NCBI RefSeq assembly: GCF_024171645.1 | Contig: NZ_JALKAC010000009.1 | Location: forward strand, 62,001-126,000 | DNA from: Flavobacterium sp. HSC-32F16 | GTDB taxonomy: Bacteria; Bacteroidota; Bacteroidia; Flavobacteriales; Flavobacteriaceae | Length of the DNA: 64,000 nucleotides | Direction: 5' to 3' | Shown here: piece by piece, positions 53,122-62,236 of the stretch | Numbering within the stretch: the stretch's first letter is position 1 | How the letters are laid out: each line of letters begins with the position of its first letter | Program-made: the position numbers and the translations under genes | Notes under the pieces: generated by a model | What the model saw: only the letters and a program-made list of their open reading frames with translations | What the model was told of the DNA's origin: nothing | The model's database searches: none

Positions 53122-54009
53122 ATGAAAATTATATACACATTTTTAGCAGCAGGATTTCTGCTGTTAGGAACTTCTGTGAAAGCACAAGAAGCTATAAAAT
53201 TATATCAGGGAAAAGTGCCGGGATCTGAAAACTGGACACAAAAAGAAGCTCAAATGTATTCGGATTTGTTTAAGACCGAAGTAGTTTATAATGTAACTGA
53301 TCCAAGTTTATTGGTTTACCAAGTTCCAAAAGGAGTTAAAAATACAGGAACCGCGATTGTCATTGCTCCGGGTGGCGGTTTCCAAAGTTTATCAATTAAC
53401 AGAGAAGGAAAAGAACTGGCCGAAATTTTAAGCAAAAAAGGAATTACCGCTTTTGTTTTGAAATACCGCTTGAATAAAACCGAAACCAATGATCCGGCAA
53501 GAGAAATGATGGACAAATTGAAAGACAGAGCAGCATTCGAAAAAAACTCTCTGGCAACAATTCAATTAGCGGCTCAAGACGGAAAAAATGCTTTAAACTA
53601 CGTTCGCAACAATGCTTCAAAATATGGCATAGATATTAAAAAAGTGGGAATTATTGGTTTCTCTGCAGGAAGTACGGTAGCAATGGAAACTGTTTTGGAT
53701 AATAAAACAGAACAGCTTCCGGATTTTGTAGCGAATATTTACGGAGGTCCAAGACCTGAACTTCTGAGCGTTGCTGCGCCAGAAAAAAAGATTCCAATGT
53801 TTGTATGTGCAGCGAGTGATGACCAATTAAAATTGGCTCCAAGAAGCATTCAAATGTATAATAAATGGCTTGAAGCAGGGCAGACTGTTGAGCTTCATAT
53901 GTACTCAAAAGGCGGACATGGTTTTGGAACTGGAAAACAAAATCTGCCAGTTGACTCATGGGAAACTCGCTTTGAAGATTGGTTGAAACTTCAAGGTTTT
54001 TTAAACTAG
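53122..54009 (+). CDS. Secreted alpha/beta hydrolase (carbohydrate-esterase-like)
   Basis: A 295-residue protein from the ATG at 53122. The longer frame from 53062 would overlap the previous gene and lacks a signal. The signal peptide ends at V-K-A-Q. The alpha/beta hydrolase fold has I-A-P-G-G-G-F near the oxyanion hole, the nucleophile in G-F-S-A-G-S, an Asp in C-A-A-S-D-D-Q, and His in G-G-H-G-F-G. Similar proteins are acetyl-xylan or feruloyl esterase-like. It would strip ester groups from the glycan used by this cluster. Confidence 0.87.
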   Translation: MKIIYTFLAAGFLLLGTSVKAQEAIKLYQGKVPGSENWTQKEAQMYSDLFKTEVVYNVTDPSLLVYQVPKGVKNTGTAIVIAPGGGFQSLSINREGKELAEILSKKGITAFVLKYRLNKTETNDPAREMMDKLKDRAAFEKNSLATIQLAAQDGKNALNYVRNNASKYGIDIKKVGIIGFSAGSTVAMETVLDNKTEQLPDFVANIYGGPRPELLSVAAPEKKIPMFVCAASDDQLKLAPRSIQMYNKWLEAGQTVELHMYSKGGHGFGTGKQNLPVDSWETRFEDWLKLQGFLN

Positions 54010-54019
54010 AAATAAAAGG

Positions 54020-54105
54020 TTTCACGCAGATTTAGACAGATTTGAGCAGATTAGAATAAAAAAATCTGCATTTATCTGCTTAAATCTGTCTAAATCTGCG
54101 TGAAA
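54020..54105. repeat. Perfect 24-bp palindromic repeat (CACGCAGATTTAGACAG type)
   Basis: TTTCACGCAGATTTAGACAG plus ATTT and its exact inverse at 54082-54105, with a 38-bp centre. Located between two genes of the sugar cluster. Confidence 0.65.
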
Positions 54106-54133
54106 AAAAATAAGACTTTAAAAACTATATATT

Positions 54134-56584
54134 ATGAAACATAAAATTATAAAAACAGGAAAAATAACGCTTTTAACGGCGTTAGTGCTTTCTAATTTGT
54201 CTTGGAATACAATTCCAAATAATGAAACGAATCCGCCTCTTGTTACTATTAAAGGATTTACGTTTGCTGATTTCAACAGAAACGGAAAACTAGATCCGTG
54301 GGAAGATACGCGTCTTACTGCTAATCAAAGAATTGATGCGATCATCAAAGAAATGACGAATGCAGAAAAAGTAGAACTTTTGATTGGAACTGGAATGCCA
54401 GGAATCGAAGTTTTAACTGGTCCCGTTGGAGATTCTAAACAAGGTTTGGTTCCAGGTGCGGCAGGAGGAACAGCTGCTTTTGAGCGATTCGGAATTCCTG
54501 CAACGGTAGTAGCCGATGGTCCTGCTGGATTGAGAATTGCGCCAACGAGAGATAATGATTCTAAAACGTATTATGCAACGGCATTTCCGGTTGGAACGGC
54601 TTTGGCTTCAACTTGGAATAAAGCGCTTTTAGAAGAAGTTGGAAAAGCAATGGGGAATGAAGTAAAAGAATACGGTGTTGATGTTTTATTAGCGCCTGCT
54701 TTAAATATCCACAGAAATCCTTTAAACGGAAGAAACTTCGAATATTATTCTGAAGATCCATTAATATCTGGAAAAACTGCTGCTGCAATTGTAAACGGAA
54801 TTCAGTCTCAGGGAGTAGGAACTTCGATTAAACATTTCGCAGTAAATAATGAAGAAACAAACCGTTTGACAATTAATGCACATGTTTCTGAAAGAGCAAT
54901 TCGTGAATTGTATTTAAAAGGTTTTGAAATCACTGTTAAAGAATCGCAGCCTTGGACTGTAATGTCTTCATACAACAAATTAAACGGAACTTATACCTCT
55001 GACAGAAAAGATCTTTTGACTCAGGTTTTAAGAGACGAATGGGGTTTTAAAGGAATTGTAATGACGGATTGGTTTGGGGGTTTTCCAGGTTTTGAATCTA
55101 TTTCTAAAGGTTCAAACTCTGATGTTGTACAGCAAATGATTGCCGGAAATGATTTATTGATGCCGGGAATTCCAGTTCAGAAAAAAGCGTTGTTGACAGC
55201 CTTAGATTCTGGTAAATTATCTCAGGAAGTGGCAAATGTAAACGTGAAAAGAATTTTAGAATATGTTTTCCGTACGCCGACTTTTGCGAAATACAAATAC
55301 AGCGATAAACCGAACTTGACTAAAAATGCTGAAGTAACCAGAAATGCTGCAGCCGAAGGAATGGTTTTACTTAAAAACACAAACAATGCCCTGCCTTTTG
55401 CAGACAAACAAAAAGAGGTTTCAGTTTTTGGAGTTACGTCTTATGCTTGGATTACAGGCGGAACAGGAAGCGGAAGTGTGAACAACAAACATACCGTTTC
55501 TCTTTTAGAAGGTTTAACAGCTGCAGGTTATAAATTAGACAAAGAATTGGTTGATTTATATAAACCACATGCGGAAAAAGAAGTAGCAGTTGAAAAAGAA
55601 AACAGAAAAGCAAGAGGAATTTTGGCTTTGCCAGAAAGACTTCCAGAATTAAAAATGGATGATGCTTTTATCGCTAAAAAAGCGGCAAGTTCTGAAATTG
55701 CATTTGTGACTTTAGGAAGAAATTCTGGAGAAGGCGGCGACAGAGTTGTCAATAACGATTTTAATATGGCTGATGAAGAAATTCAAATGCTGGATAAAAT
55801 TTCAAAAGCTTTTCATGCCAAAGGAAAAAAAGTAGTTGTTATTTTAAATATTGGCGGGGTTATCGAAACAGCTTCTTGGAAAGATAAAGTTGATGCTATT
55901 TTATTAGCTTGGCAGCCAGGTCAGGAAGGCGGACATTCTGTTGCTGATGTGGTTTCAGGAAAAATAAATCCATCTGGAAAATTGACAATGACTTTCCCAG
56001 CCAAATATTCAGATACGCCTTCGGCTAAAAATTTCCCTGGATTTCCAGTTGATAATCCGAAAGACGTGACTTATGAAGAAGGTGTGTATGTTGGATACCG
56101 TTATTTTAATACGTTCAACATTAAACCGTCTTATGAATTTGGTTTTGGAACTTCATATACAACTTTTGAATATTCTGGTATAAAATTAAGTTCTCCAACT
56201 TTCAAAGATAAATTGACTGTTTCGGTTACGGTAAAAAATACCGGAAAAGCAGCAGGAAAAGAAGTAGTGCAATTGTATCTTTCAGCACCTTCAAAATCTA
56301 TTGATAAACCGAAAGAAGAATTAAAGGCTTTTGGAAAAACAAAAGAATTGAAACCAGGCGAAAGCCAAACGTTAACTTTGACTTTATCTCCAAAAGATCT
56401 GGCTTCTTTCTTAGAAAACAAAAGTGCCTGGATTGCTGAGGCAGGAAATTACAAAGTTTTAGTTGGAGCTTCTTCTTTAGATATTAAACAAACCGCATCG
56501 TTTGCAGTTGAAAAAGAAATTACGGTTGAGAAAGTGAAGAAAGCTTTTGAATTAGATTCGAAGTTTACAGAGCTTAAGCCTTAA
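54134..56584 (+). CDS. Secreted glycoside hydrolase family 3 beta-glucosidase-like enzyme (second)
   Basis: An 816-residue GH3 enzyme with a signal-like N-terminus. An EF-hand-like loop D-F-N-R-N-G-K-L-D-P-W-E-D follows. The barrel domain has G-P-A-G-L-R, K-H-F-A-V-N-N-E-E and the nucleophile D312 in V-M-T-D-W. The second domain has L-L-K-N and the acid/base Glu in G-R-N-S-G-E-G-G-D. The C-terminal ~100 residues are a fibronectin III-like domain (V-Q-L-Y-L-S-A-P, then L-K-P-G-E-S-Q-T). This is a full beta-glucosidase architecture, unlike the shorter enzyme at 49515. Confidence 0.92.
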   Translation: MKHKIIKTGKITLLTALVLSNLSWNTIPNNETNPPLVTIKGFTFADFNRNGKLDPWEDTRLTANQRIDAIIKEMTNAEKVELLIGTGMPGIEVLTGPVGDSKQGLVPGAAGGTAAFERFGIPATVVADGPAGLRIAPTRDNDSKTYYATAFPVGTALASTWNKALLEEVGKAMGNEVKEYGVDVLLAPALNIHRNPLNGRNFEYYSEDPLISGKTAAAIVNGIQSQGVGTSIKHFAVNNEETNRLTINAHVSERAIRELYLKGFEITVKESQPWTVMSSYNKLNGTYTSDRKDLLTQVLRDEWGFKGIVMTDWFGGFPGFESISKGSNSDVVQQMIAGNDLLMPGIPVQKKALLTALDSGKLSQEVANVNVKRILEYVFRTPTFAKYKYSDKPNLTKNAEVTRNAAAEGMVLLKNTNNALPFADKQKEVSVFGVTSYAWITGGTGSGSVNNKHTVSLLEGLTAAGYKLDKELVDLYKPHAEKEVAVEKENRKARGILALPERLPELKMDDAFIAKKAASSEIAFVTLGRNSGEGGDRVVNNDFNMADEEIQMLDKISKAFHAKGKKVVVILNIGGVIETASWKDKVDAILLAWQPGQEGGHSVADVVSGKINPSGKLTMTFPAKYSDTPSAKNFPGFPVDNPKDVTYEEGVYVGYRYFNTFNIKPSYEFGFGTSYTTFEYSGIKLSSPTFKDKLTVSVTVKNTGKAAGKEVVQLYLSAPSKSIDKPKEELKAFGKTKELKPGESQTLTLTLSPKDLASFLENKSAWIAEAGNYKVLVGASSLDIKQTASFAVEKEITVEKVKKAFELDSKFTELKP

Positions 56585-56610
56585 TTATAGTTAGTTACGC
56601 GTTGGTTAAT

Positions 56611-56646
56611 AAAAGCCGTCTCATTTTTTGAGACGGTTTTTTGTTT
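56611..56646 (+). terminator. Rho-independent terminator
   Basis: CCGTCTCA (56616-56623) pairs with TGAGACGG (56629-56636) followed by six T, after the second GH3 gene. Confidence 0.85.
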
Positions 56647-56741
56647 TGTTTATTATACCAAAATTTTGTTCGATACCTTTATCTTTGCAGCCTTAAAAAA
56701 ATCTTCTTTTCTTTTTATTAGAAATATCCTAACTGCTTAAA

Positions 56742-57920
56742 ATGTCACAAAAAAAGAAATCTATTTATACGCTTCAGTTTATTTTGCTTTGTTTGAGTTC
56801 CCTTTTGTTCTCGTCAAGTTTTAATATGATTATACCGGAGCTGCCAAGTTATTTAAGCAGTTTGGGCGGAGCAGAATATAAAGGATTTATTATTTCGCTG
56901 TTTACACTTACGGCTGCAATTTCTCGTCCTTTCAGCGGAAAACTTACTGATAAGTGGGGACGTGTTCCTGTAATGGCAGTTGGATCTGTGGTGTGTTTAA
57001 TCTGCGGATTTTTGTATCCCATATTAACTTCAGTATCAGGATTTTTGTTTTTGCGTTTGGTTCATGGTTTTTCAACAGGATTTAAACCCACGGCCACTTC
57101 GGCATATGTTGCCGATATTATTCCACAGGAACGATGGGGTGAAGCTTTAGGAATGCATGGTTTATGTTTTAGTATTGGCGGTGCTTTGGGACCTGCGCTG
57201 GGCGGGATGGTTGTAAATGCTTACGGAATCGATATTATGTTTTACAGTTCGTCGTTTCTTGCTTTTTTATCGATTGTTATTGTAATGAATATGAAAGAAA
57301 CTTTAGTTGCAAAAGAAAAACTTCATAAATCAATGTTTTACATTGGTAGAAAAGATATTATAGATATTGGAGCACTTCCTGCCGGAATTATTACTTTTTT
57401 CTCTTATACAGCTTATGGTTTAATATTGACTTTAATTCCAGATTGGAGCGAGCATCTGGGCGCCGAAAATAAAGGAGTATTTTTTACTGCATTTACAATC
57501 GCTTCTGTTTTGGTTCGGTTTGGTTCTGGAAAGGTTTCTGACAGGCACGGACGCACCAATGTTATATTTGCAGGTTTGGTTATAACCTCAATTGCTTTAT
57601 TTGTAATTAGTACAGGAAATAGTATAACGGTGCTTTTAGCAGGAGCCGCACTTTACGGAATGGGAACGGGGATATTATCGCCGGCAATCAATGCATGGAC
57701 TATTGATTTAAGTAATCCTGAACACCGCGGAAAAGCGATAGCCACCATGTATATTTCTATGGAATTAGGAATTGGCTTAGGAGCTTTACTGGGAGGCAGT
57801 TATTACAGTGATCAAATATCACGAATACCACAAATCATGAAAATAGATATTCTGGTCTTGTTTATGGGAATTTTATACCTTTTGTACTGGAAAAGGAAAA
57901 GATTTAAAGAGAAACTCTAG
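56742..57920 (+). CDS. MFS transporter
   Basis: A 392-residue inner-membrane transporter with twelve predicted segments. Motif A appears in both halves, G-K-L-T-D-K-W-G-R-V-P-V-M and G-K-V-S-D-R-H-G-R-T-N-V. Charges are otherwise few, as in drug or sugar exporters of the family. It has its own upstream space with TATCTTTG, which fits the -7 element, and is separated from the GH3 gene by a terminator, so it may not belong to the sugar cluster. Confidence 0.88.
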   Translation: MSQKKKSIYTLQFILLCLSSLLFSSSFNMIIPELPSYLSSLGGAEYKGFIISLFTLTAAISRPFSGKLTDKWGRVPVMAVGSVVCLICGFLYPILTSVSGFLFLRLVHGFSTGFKPTATSAYVADIIPQERWGEALGMHGLCFSIGGALGPALGGMVVNAYGIDIMFYSSSFLAFLSIVIVMNMKETLVAKEKLHKSMFYIGRKDIIDIGALPAGIITFFSYTAYGLILTLIPDWSEHLGAENKGVFFTAFTIASVLVRFGSGKVSDRHGRTNVIFAGLVITSIALFVISTGNSITVLLAGAALYGMGTGILSPAINAWTIDLSNPEHRGKAIATMYISMELGIGLGALLGGSYYSDQISRIPQIMKIDILVLFMGILYLLYWKRKRFKEKL

Positions 57921-58003
57921 AAAAATGCAATTTTTTAATTTGATAAAAATACCGTACATTAGTGTAAAAAGCTTATAATTAAGCCCCAATTTAAACTATA
58001 AAA

Positions 58004-58825
58004 ATGTACTTAAAATATTTATTTATAGGATTTGTTTTGTTTTCGCTCAAAGCAAATTCACAGATTGTAGAAGATAAAAAGAATTTCCGCGCGGCAGATT
58101 CGCTGCTTAAAGAACATAGTTTTTCTGTTCACAGGGATAATTATTTTTTAACTGGTGTTCCTCTTGATGACGATATTACCCGTAATAGTGCCGATGTAAA
58201 ATATCAGGTTAGTTTTAAACTCCGATTAAACTCAAAACCTTTATGGGGTGGTTTTTTCCCGTATTTAATGTATACCCAAAAAGCCTTTTGGGATATTTAC
58301 GCCAATTCGAAACCCTTTTCAGAAATTAATTTTAATCCAGGTGTCGCCCTTGTTCGTCCGTTTTATTTAAAAGGCGAAAGATTAACGTATGGAGCCATTT
58401 CATTTGAACACGAATCAAACGGAAGAGATTCTATTTATTCAAGAACCTGGAATATGCTGGCTTTTTCGTTAAAATCACAGGTTTCACCACGATGGACTGT
58501 CGGATTACGAGGCTGGATTCCGCTTGTAGATAAAGAAGACAATCCCGGACTTACAAAATATGTGGGTTACGGTGAAGCAAGTGCAACTTATCAGATACAA
58601 CCTGGACGATGGAGCGCCGATGTTCTTTTTAGAAAAGGAAGCGGTCTTATTAATTATGGCTCTTTGCAGACACAATTAAACTGGAAACCCTATAAAGACG
58701 AGAATTATTATCTCACCTTGCAATGGTTTGTGGGTTACACCGAAAGTTTAATCGATTATCAGGAACACAAAAGCATGATTCGATTAGGATTTACCATTAA
58801 GCCCGAAAATATGGGGATTTTTTAA
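58004..58825 (+). CDS. pldA: Outer-membrane phospholipase A
   Basis: A 273-residue outer-membrane beta-barrel of the OMPLA family with a signal peptide to about residue 19. The active-site motif is F-E-H-E-S-N-G-R with His136 and Ser138; Asn150 in R-T-W-N completes the triad in the order known for E. coli PldA. It hydrolyses phospholipids that reach the outer leaflet. The stop overlaps the convergent hydrolase gene by 4 bp. Confidence 0.9.
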   Translation: MYLKYLFIGFVLFSLKANSQIVEDKKNFRAADSLLKEHSFSVHRDNYFLTGVPLDDDITRNSADVKYQVSFKLRLNSKPLWGGFFPYLMYTQKAFWDIYANSKPFSEINFNPGVALVRPFYLKGERLTYGAISFEHESNGRDSIYSRTWNMLAFSLKSQVSPRWTVGLRGWIPLVDKEDNPGLTKYVGYGEASATYQIQPGRWSADVLFRKGSGLINYGSLQTQLNWKPYKDENYYLTLQWFVGYTESLIDYQEHKSMIRLGFTIKPENMGIF

Positions 58826-59775
58826 TTATTGGCTTTTAAGATTTCTTCAATAATTATTTTTTGAACTTCTTCTGATTTTTCGGTTAAGACGGAATGCCCG
58901 GCATCTTCAAACAAAAATATTTTTTTCTTTGGAGCTTTTAGAATTTCAAAATATTTTTCGGCAATAGAAAAGTTGGTCTGAAGGTCTTTTTTTCCAATAA
59001 AAAAATATACAGGACATTTAACCGAAGGCAGTTCTTTAAATAGATTTTGCGTAATGGCCTTATTCCATGTTGGCAGCCATGTGTCTGACCATGTTTTTAG
59101 GTATTGTTTTACTGCGATTGTGTCCTTGTCGGCAAAAGGCTGCCCGTCATAACTAAACATCCATTTGCGGGAATAATATATTTGGTCGGAGTTCTTAAAA
59201 GGAATTTTAACGGTATTTAATTCTTTTTCTGCGGTTGCATTGCCTTTTTCTTTTGCATCGGCTTTGAGTTTATCCAGCAGTATTTGTTCGCTTTTTGACT
59301 GATCTATCACTGGGCTGAATGCGATATAAGCGCTTAATAATTCCGGATGCTTTTCGGCCATTTTAAAACCTAAAATAGTGCCCCACGATTCCCCAACGAG
59401 AAAGATTTTCTTTTTATTAAATTTTTTTAAAAGAAGTTTTATCAACTCATAAGTATCGTTTTCCATCAATTCAAGTGTAATTGGAACTGAAGATGTATTT
59501 AAAGCCAGTGTTTTGCCTGCCTCTCTTTGATCCCATTGTACCACTAGAAAATGATCTTGAAGTTTATTGCTGAATTTTTCTGCCTGATTCATTCTGGAAC
59601 TGCCTGGACCTCCATGTAAAAAAAGTATAAGAGGCGCATTTTGATTTCCTTTATAAGAAATAATCTGTTTTATTTTACCAACAGATAAAGTATCATAATT
59701 AGTTTGAGTTTGTGCACATATGCAGCCAACAAATACTACAAGAAGAATCAGAGTAAATTGTATTTTATTTTTCAT
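58822..59775 (-). CDS. Alpha/beta hydrolase, proline-iminopeptidase-like
   Basis: A 317-residue exported hydrolase (signal peptide or lipoprotein-like N-terminus with V-G-C-I-C-A). Motifs: F-L-H-G-G-P-G-S-S-R at the oxyanion hole, nucleophile in V-G-E-S-W-G, and the catalytic His in E-D-A-G-H-S-V. The pattern H-G-G-P-G with G-x-S-W-G is typical of the S33 proline iminopeptidase group. Substrate is not certain. Confidence 0.87.
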   Translation of the reverse strand: MKNKIQFTLILLVVFVGCICAQTQTNYDTLSVGKIKQIISYKGNQNAPLILFLHGGPGSSRMNQAEKFSNKLQDHFLVVQWDQREAGKTLALNTSSVPITLELMENDTYELIKLLLKKFNKKKIFLVGESWGTILGFKMAEKHPELLSAYIAFSPVIDQSKSEQILLDKLKADAKEKGNATAEKELNTVKIPFKNSDQIYYSRKWMFSYDGQPFADKDTIAVKQYLKTWSDTWLPTWNKAITQNLFKELPSVKCPVYFFIGKKDLQTNFSIAEKYFEILKAPKKKIFLFEDAGHSVLTEKSEEVQKIIIEEILKANN

Positions 59776-59877
59776 CTTTTATGTAATTAATTATGAGATC
59801 AGATTTGCTCTGTTTTGTCAATTTTTGTTTTATTAACAGAATGATTATAAGTGTATAAAGATAAAATAAATTGTTTC

Positions 59878-60630
59878 TTATAAAGTTAAATGTAATGTAG
59901 ATAATACATTTTGTCTCGTTCCTTTTTTCAAATCAATAACATCAAATCTTTTGGTTGATGAAAAAGAACCAATATCGCTGTCGCTGTTAATTAAAACAGC
60001 TCCAACCAGAATAACATATTTGCAGTTATACTTCGTGCTTTCAATTAACTGCTGAATTCGATTGTCTATTGATTCGTAGATTATTTCTGTTGCTTCATAA
60101 AGCGGTATTTCGGCATTTATTATTTTATCTTTTTGATTGTAAAGAATTTGCTCAATTGTATTCATTTGATAATCTATTTCAGTAATGTGTCCTGGCTGTA
60201 TAGTATTATCGAGTAACTTATTCAAAGCTCCATGGGCTGCGCCGCAACAGCTTGAGGGTTTGTGCTGGCCAAAACGATTTATTTCGCCAATAGTTCCCTC
60301 TTTAGAAATTCCAATGTGAGGTCCATAATAAATAAAAACAGCTCCGTTATCGGGAACATGACTCGCGAATGCCTGCATTCCGGTTAATCCGGTAAAAGGG
60401 AAACCATCTAATCCGCCCATTTTAAAAGGTCCCAGAAATTCATTAGTTCGTACAGGATATTGAATGCTGTTTACATCATCACTGCAAATGCTGTCTGCAA
60501 ACATTATTTCTGCCGGTTCTAAGTCTAGTTCTTCTTCAATATAATCAATGATTTTATTTATAAAATCGATTGTAGTTAAAGCATTAGGATAGTATTTTCT
60601 AATGATTTCTAATTTCTCTCTTTTTTTCAT
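59878..60630 (-). CDS. Theta-type (LCIB-like) carbonic anhydrase
   Basis: A 250-residue protein matching the limiting-CO2-inducible B/C family: S-I-C-S-D-D-V-N with Cys49 and Asp51, G-G-L-D-G-F-P-F-T-G-L-T-G, S-H-V-P-D-N-G, Y-G-P-H-I-G-I with His105, N-R-F-G-Q with Arg119, and S-S-C-C-G-A-A-H-G with Cys128/129. Cys-His-Cys would bind zinc, and Asp-Arg form the usual pair. Some members hydrate CO2; others are inactive. No signal peptide. Monocistronic; role in this organism is unknown. Confidence 0.85.
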   Translation of the reverse strand: MKKREKLEIIRKYYPNALTTIDFINKIIDYIEEELDLEPAEIMFADSICSDDVNSIQYPVRTNEFLGPFKMGGLDGFPFTGLTGMQAFASHVPDNGAVFIYYGPHIGISKEGTIGEINRFGQHKPSSCCGAAHGALNKLLDNTIQPGHITEIDYQMNTIEQILYNQKDKIINAEIPLYEATEIIYESIDNRIQQLIESTKYNCKYVILVGAVLINSDSDIGSFSSTKRFDVIDLKKGTRQNVLSTLHLTL

Positions 60631-60851
60631 TTTAGAAAATTTGCGTTTCTGGATTGTAAAATGATAAATATTGGGTTGAAGTAAAGTTATAAAAAATCAA
60701 TAGTTTATGTATGTTTACTAAACTTTTTGTGGTTTCATTTTTTGAAAATATTTTTATAAATGACTGGTTGTTATTGTTGTAATGTTTTGAAAGTATGTGT
60801 TTTAACTTTTTTTTATTAAATTTGATATCACAATTTCTAGCAATACCGATT

Positions 60852-61955
60852 ATGGAAAAATTAAAACGCCCGGTTTATCTTAAAGCCGGTACCGATGATT
60901 TTTTTAAAAAGTTACGCACAGAAGTGAACGAAACTGTTTTGCAAAATTCATCCTTGTACCTTTTAAATGTTGTAAAGTCTTTAGGCCTTTTGTTTTTGTT
61001 TTATTTGTTTTATGGCTGTATTTTGTTTTTTGGAAACAGCACACCTTTACTTTTCCTTTTTTACATTCTGACTGGGTTTACCATGATTGTACTTTTTATA
61101 AATGCTTTTCATGATGCCGCGCATGGTGCCTTATTTAAAAAACCAAAGCATAACGAATTGTTTTTATATGTTTTAGAACTTTTTGGGAGCAATCACTGGC
61201 TTTGGATGCGGCGCCATATAAACCTTCATCATGCTTATACCAATGTGCCCGATTGGGATATTGATATTAAACAAAGTGATATTATCAGGATTTTTCCAAA
61301 CAGTCCGGTTTTTGAGTATCACAAATATCAGCATATTTATATGTGGTTTATTTATCCGTTTTACAGTTTGAACTGGATTTACATTCGCGACTTTAAAGAC
61401 TTCTTTGGCACTAAAAATAACTTTGTAAAAAAGGTTGTCGAAGAAATTCCGCGAAAACAGATTTTCCTATTGTTTACGGCAAAAATCATAAATCTGTTTT
61501 ATATTCTTTTTATCCCGATGATTGTTTTAAATCAGCCTTGGTATTTAATTTTATCAGCTTGGATTTCAATGCATTTATTTGGAAGTGTTTTAGGAGTTGT
61601 AGCACTAGTTTCTACACATGTTGATGAAGATGCACATTTCCCGGGAACCGATGAAGACGGAAATCTCTCCGCAACCTGGGCGTTTCATCAAATGATTGTT
61701 ACCAAAGATTTTAGTACCAACAGTAAACTGGCCAATTTTTTATACGGAGGTTTTACTCATCATGTGGCGCACCATCTTTTTCCAAGCGTTGGTCATACAT
61801 ATTATCCATACATAACGCCCATTATAATGCGATATGCAAAAGAATATGATCTTCCATATACTTCCTATCCTTTTTATCATGCAATACGTTCGCATTTTAG
61901 AATGTTGAAAAACAAAGGAGTTAAAGAAAATATTTTGATGACTGGAGAGATTTGA
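60852..61955 (+). CDS. Membrane fatty-acid desaturase
   Basis: A 367-residue integral desaturase starting at the ATG at 60852; the frame reaches 60795 but those residues sit in a T-rich leader. Four main hydrophobic segments are present. Histidine boxes: H-D-A-A-H, H-I-N-L-H-H and H-H-V-A-H-H, which together bind a di-iron centre. It would introduce a double bond into membrane lipid acyl chains or fatty acyl chains. Position specificity cannot be read from sequence. Monocistronic. Confidence 0.88.
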   Translation: MEKLKRPVYLKAGTDDFFKKLRTEVNETVLQNSSLYLLNVVKSLGLLFLFYLFYGCILFFGNSTPLLFLFYILTGFTMIVLFINAFHDAAHGALFKKPKHNELFLYVLELFGSNHWLWMRRHINLHHAYTNVPDWDIDIKQSDIIRIFPNSPVFEYHKYQHIYMWFIYPFYSLNWIYIRDFKDFFGTKNNFVKKVVEEIPRKQIFLLFTAKIINLFYILFIPMIVLNQPWYLILSAWISMHLFGSVLGVVALVSTHVDEDAHFPGTDEDGNLSATWAFHQMIVTKDFSTNSKLANFLYGGFTHHVAHHLFPSVGHTYYPYITPIIMRYAKEYDLPYTSYPFYHAIRSHFRMLKNKGVKENILMTGEI

Positions 61956-62236
61956 GGATTTAAGAGAATAGTTTATTCTTTCCAACTATAATAAATGTAA
62001 ACTTCTTGTATAATCTGCTTATTTCAGATTAATTTCAATCACTAATCCAAAATTAAATTTAAAAATAATACCAGATATCGTCTTTCATTAATCATATCTA
62101 GAAACGTAATTAGTTGGTAACAAGTATATTGATTATATAAGAAAATAATTATATTTTACTTGTTTATTTTTTACCGATTAATTATAAATTGTAAGAAAAA
62201 ATGTATCTTTAAAACGAAAATAAATCTTACAATTTT
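61956..62236. other. Intergenic space, no feature seen
   Basis: About 280 bp, AT-rich, between the desaturase and the LysM gene. TATCTTTA at 62202-62209 is near the -7 form but lacks the final G. Nothing else is seen. Confidence 0.3.
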
